Shown in pieces: positions 13,440-14,580 of a stretch of 14,580 nucleotides of DNA (position 1 is the first letter of the stretch; each line of letters begins with the position of its first letter). This stretch comes from Deltaproteobacteria bacterium (GTDB lineage: Bacteria; Desulfobacterota; Desulfobulbia; Desulfobulbales; UBA5123). The stretch spans positions 1 to 14,580 of the forward strand of contig JAJYKH010000028.1 of assembly GCA_021788685.1 (NCBI GenBank), read 5' to 3'. The translations under genes and the position numbers were made by a program. The notes beneath the pieces are model-generated. The model did no database searches. It was not told the DNA's origin and worked only from the letters and a program-made list of their open reading frames with translations.

Positions 13440-13830
13440 CTACTTTTCTTGAGACCGATTTCTCCTCTTGCCGTGAGCGGCGGCGATCTTAACATTTTCT
13501 ACAATATATGCGATAGAGTTGCAATAAGCAGAAATTTGTTTTTGCGGCAACCTCGCTCCATTCGTATCGACAACTCCAAGGCTCCAAGGTTCAGGCGGAG
13601 GGGAGGGAAAGGAATCCTGCCGTCCCTGGGGCTGGCCGCTGCGGGCCAGGGCCAGGGCCAGGAGCTCGGTGAGACCGGCGACGGACACCGCCTTCTCCCG
13701 GCTCCCGCTGTCCCTGAATGTGGCGGCAATGCCGGCCAGCTGCGCCCCGTTGTCGTGGGCGGGGGTCAGGACGAGAAAGACGATAGGGGACCAGGAGGCC
13801 GTCCGGGGCAGCGAAATCGAGGCCAGCGCT
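13440..13830 (-). pseudogene. Frameshifted remnant resembling a PTS EIIA (PTS_EIIA_2) domain
   Basis: One minus frame encodes AGLDFAAPDGLLV (about 13827-13789). The adjacent frame then continues as PIVFLVLTPAHDNGAQLAG (13787 onward) through a region rich in LTELLALALA to a stop at 13440. Joined across a single-base shift, this reads like the second half of a fructose/nitrogen-type EIIA domain, whose family pattern is roughly G-DF-APDG followed by a VFLxLTP strand. The part that should hold the phosphorylated His is not recognisable upstream. The last 45 or so codons (VDTNGARLPQ onward) lie over the regulator promoter and are probably not real coding sequence. I assign this from memory of the family pattern, so it is a moderate call. 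A programmed shift or assembly error is also possible. Confidence 0.4.
13496..13524 (-). promoter_or_regulatory. Candidate promoter and metal-regulator operator upstream of the Fur-family gene
   Basis: This lies in the most AT-rich stretch of the window. On the minus strand TTGCAA (13524-13519) is separated by 17 bp from TAGAAA (13501-13496); each matches four of six consensus positions. Inside the span, TGCGATAGAGTTGCA (13509-13523) is an imperfect inverted repeat with TGC/GCA ends in a 7-1-7 layout, the form expected for Fur-family operators. The leader to the ATG would be about 60 nt. Both calls are tentative. Confidence 0.35.
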
Positions 13831-14210
13831 CGACAGCGGCGGCAACCAGCATCCCCACAGGTCGCAGCGGAGGAAGTCGAGGTCTGTCTTGGCGACGACC
13901 GGCGCTCCGGATGGAGAGGACGGTGGCATGGACAGGACGAAGGTCAAGCGGTTGGCGCCGGCCTCGATTCCGAGAGGACCCGGCAGATGCCAAGCGGAGA
14001 ATGCGCTCTCCGGCCCTCGCGGGGAGAAGCCTTGCCCAGATCTTTCCGTGCGGATGGCCCCGGGCAAGCGAAGAGGCCCGGCCGCATCTTCCGCCCGAGC
14101 CTCACAGCTGACCCGCCGCCTCACCCCGGAGCCAGACTTAACAAAAGAGACGCAACGAGTGGCACGCCGCCGTCACACCACGCCTCCGCCGCACCTCGCT
14201 GGTTGTTCGG
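13831..14210. other. About 380 bp without a recognisable intact gene
   Basis: Several frames stay open on both strands because of high GC, but none shows a family I recognise. One minus frame (through about 14100 to 13831) reads into the EIIA-like remnant, with stretches such as GIEAGANRLTFVLSMP and GAPVVAKTDLDFL. It could be more of the same decayed gene. I see no tRNA, no clear terminator behind the transporter stop at 14211, and no repeat. Confidence 0.4.
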
Positions 14211-14580
14211 CTACTTCTGGCCATGAATGACCCCGGGCTCCCAGCGGCCCGACATAATCGGCGGCGCTTCGCGCATCCTCTGGCTCAGGCCGACCTTCAG
14301 GACATCCCGGCCCAGGTTCGCGTTCAGCAGCTGGGCCGCGGCGGTATAGAACGCGGTGAAGCTGGAGAGCATCAGCAGGTACCCGGCGAAGGTCTCCACC
14401 CAGCCGGCGCCGGTCAGGAACGCGATCGCCGCAATGGTGGAGCCCGCCGCCAGGAATCCCAGCAGGGTGGTGATCGCCATGTTCTCGGCCGAGGCCGCGA
14501 TCATGCCCACCCAGGTGATCGCCGCCACGGTGATGAACCAATAGCCGAGCTCGGGGAAATAGAGGTGGGCCGGCCGGGCG
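14211..14580 (-). CDS. GPR1/FUN34/YaaH (SatP-like) acetate/succinate transporter, 5' end outside window
   Basis: This is the C-terminal 122 residues of a small membrane transporter; its start lies beyond the right edge. The visible part has three to four hydrophobic segments, reading through YFPELGYWFITVAAITWVG, AENMAITTLLGFLAAGSTIA, AGWVETFAGYLLMLSSF and TAFYTAAAQLLNANLGRDVL, and ends with a polar tail. The order of a YWF/ITVAA helix, a middle helix pair, a GYLLMLSSFTAFYTA helix and then an LGR-VL-VG close matches the acetate uptake family (AceTr/SatP), which imports acetate and succinate with protons. A GTG at 14528 is internal, since the frame continues upstream with family-like sequence. 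It is not part of the zinc operon: about 780 bp separate them. Confidence 0.78.
   Translation of the reverse strand, partial: ARPAHLYFPELGYWFITVAAITWVGMIAASAENMAITTLLGFLAAGSTIAAIAFLTGAGWVETFAGYLLMLSSFTAFYTAAAQLLNANLGRDVLKVGLSQRMREAPPIMSGRWEPGVIHGQK

Noticed and set aside
13029..14226. Overlapping plus-strand frames across the regulator and the gene-poor region
   Set aside because: They run antisense to the Fur-family gene or through GC-rich non-coding DNA. Their products are compositionally biased with no family pattern.

Overview
The window is GC-rich DNA from a Gram-negative bacterium with an aerobic or microaerobic respiratory chain. It carries multihaem c-type cytochromes, a Tat-type signal and a periplasmic metal-binding protein. 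The phylum cannot be fixed from this sequence. Alternative complex III together with a two-gene cbb3 oxidase would fit Desulfobacterota/Desulfuromonadota or Acidobacteriota, but that is only a guess. Every confident gene lies on the minus strand, so the natural reading direction runs from high to low coordinates.

Region 1 (14580 to about 13440) holds the 3' end of a GPR1/FUN34/YaaH (SatP-like) acetate/succinate transporter. It is followed by about 770 bp with no intact gene. Part of that stretch reads as a frameshifted remnant of a PTS EIIA-like domain.

Region 2 (13430 to 9567) is a compact metal-uptake operon: a Fur-family regulator (probably Zur), a ZnuA-like binding protein, a ZnuC-like ATPase, and two different ZnuB-like permeases in tandem. 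The regulator is first, and a promoter-like stretch lies upstream of it. The operon therefore looks autoregulated by metal, with zinc most likely and manganese possible.

Region 3 (about 9360 to the left edge) is a respiratory operon. It starts from a recognisable sigma70-like promoter and reads actB, an actC-actD fusion, actF, a pentahaem actA, ccoN, then a dihaem CcoO/CcoP-like fusion that runs off the left edge. Together these encode alternative complex III (ACIII, a quinol:electron-acceptor oxidoreductase) and the core of a cbb3 oxidase. Quinol oxidised by ACIII would pass electrons through its haems to the CcoO/P cytochrome and then to the haem b3-CuB site of CcoN. Most junctions overlap by 4-14 nt, which points to coupled translation and fixed stoichiometry.

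The main oddities are these: the rearranged act gene order with no separate actE; the actC-actD fusion; an extra four-cysteine iron-sulphur motif at the ActB N-terminus; and a 155-bp-period repeat, rich in self-complementary GGTTGGAGG-type arms, between actB and actCD inside the operon.
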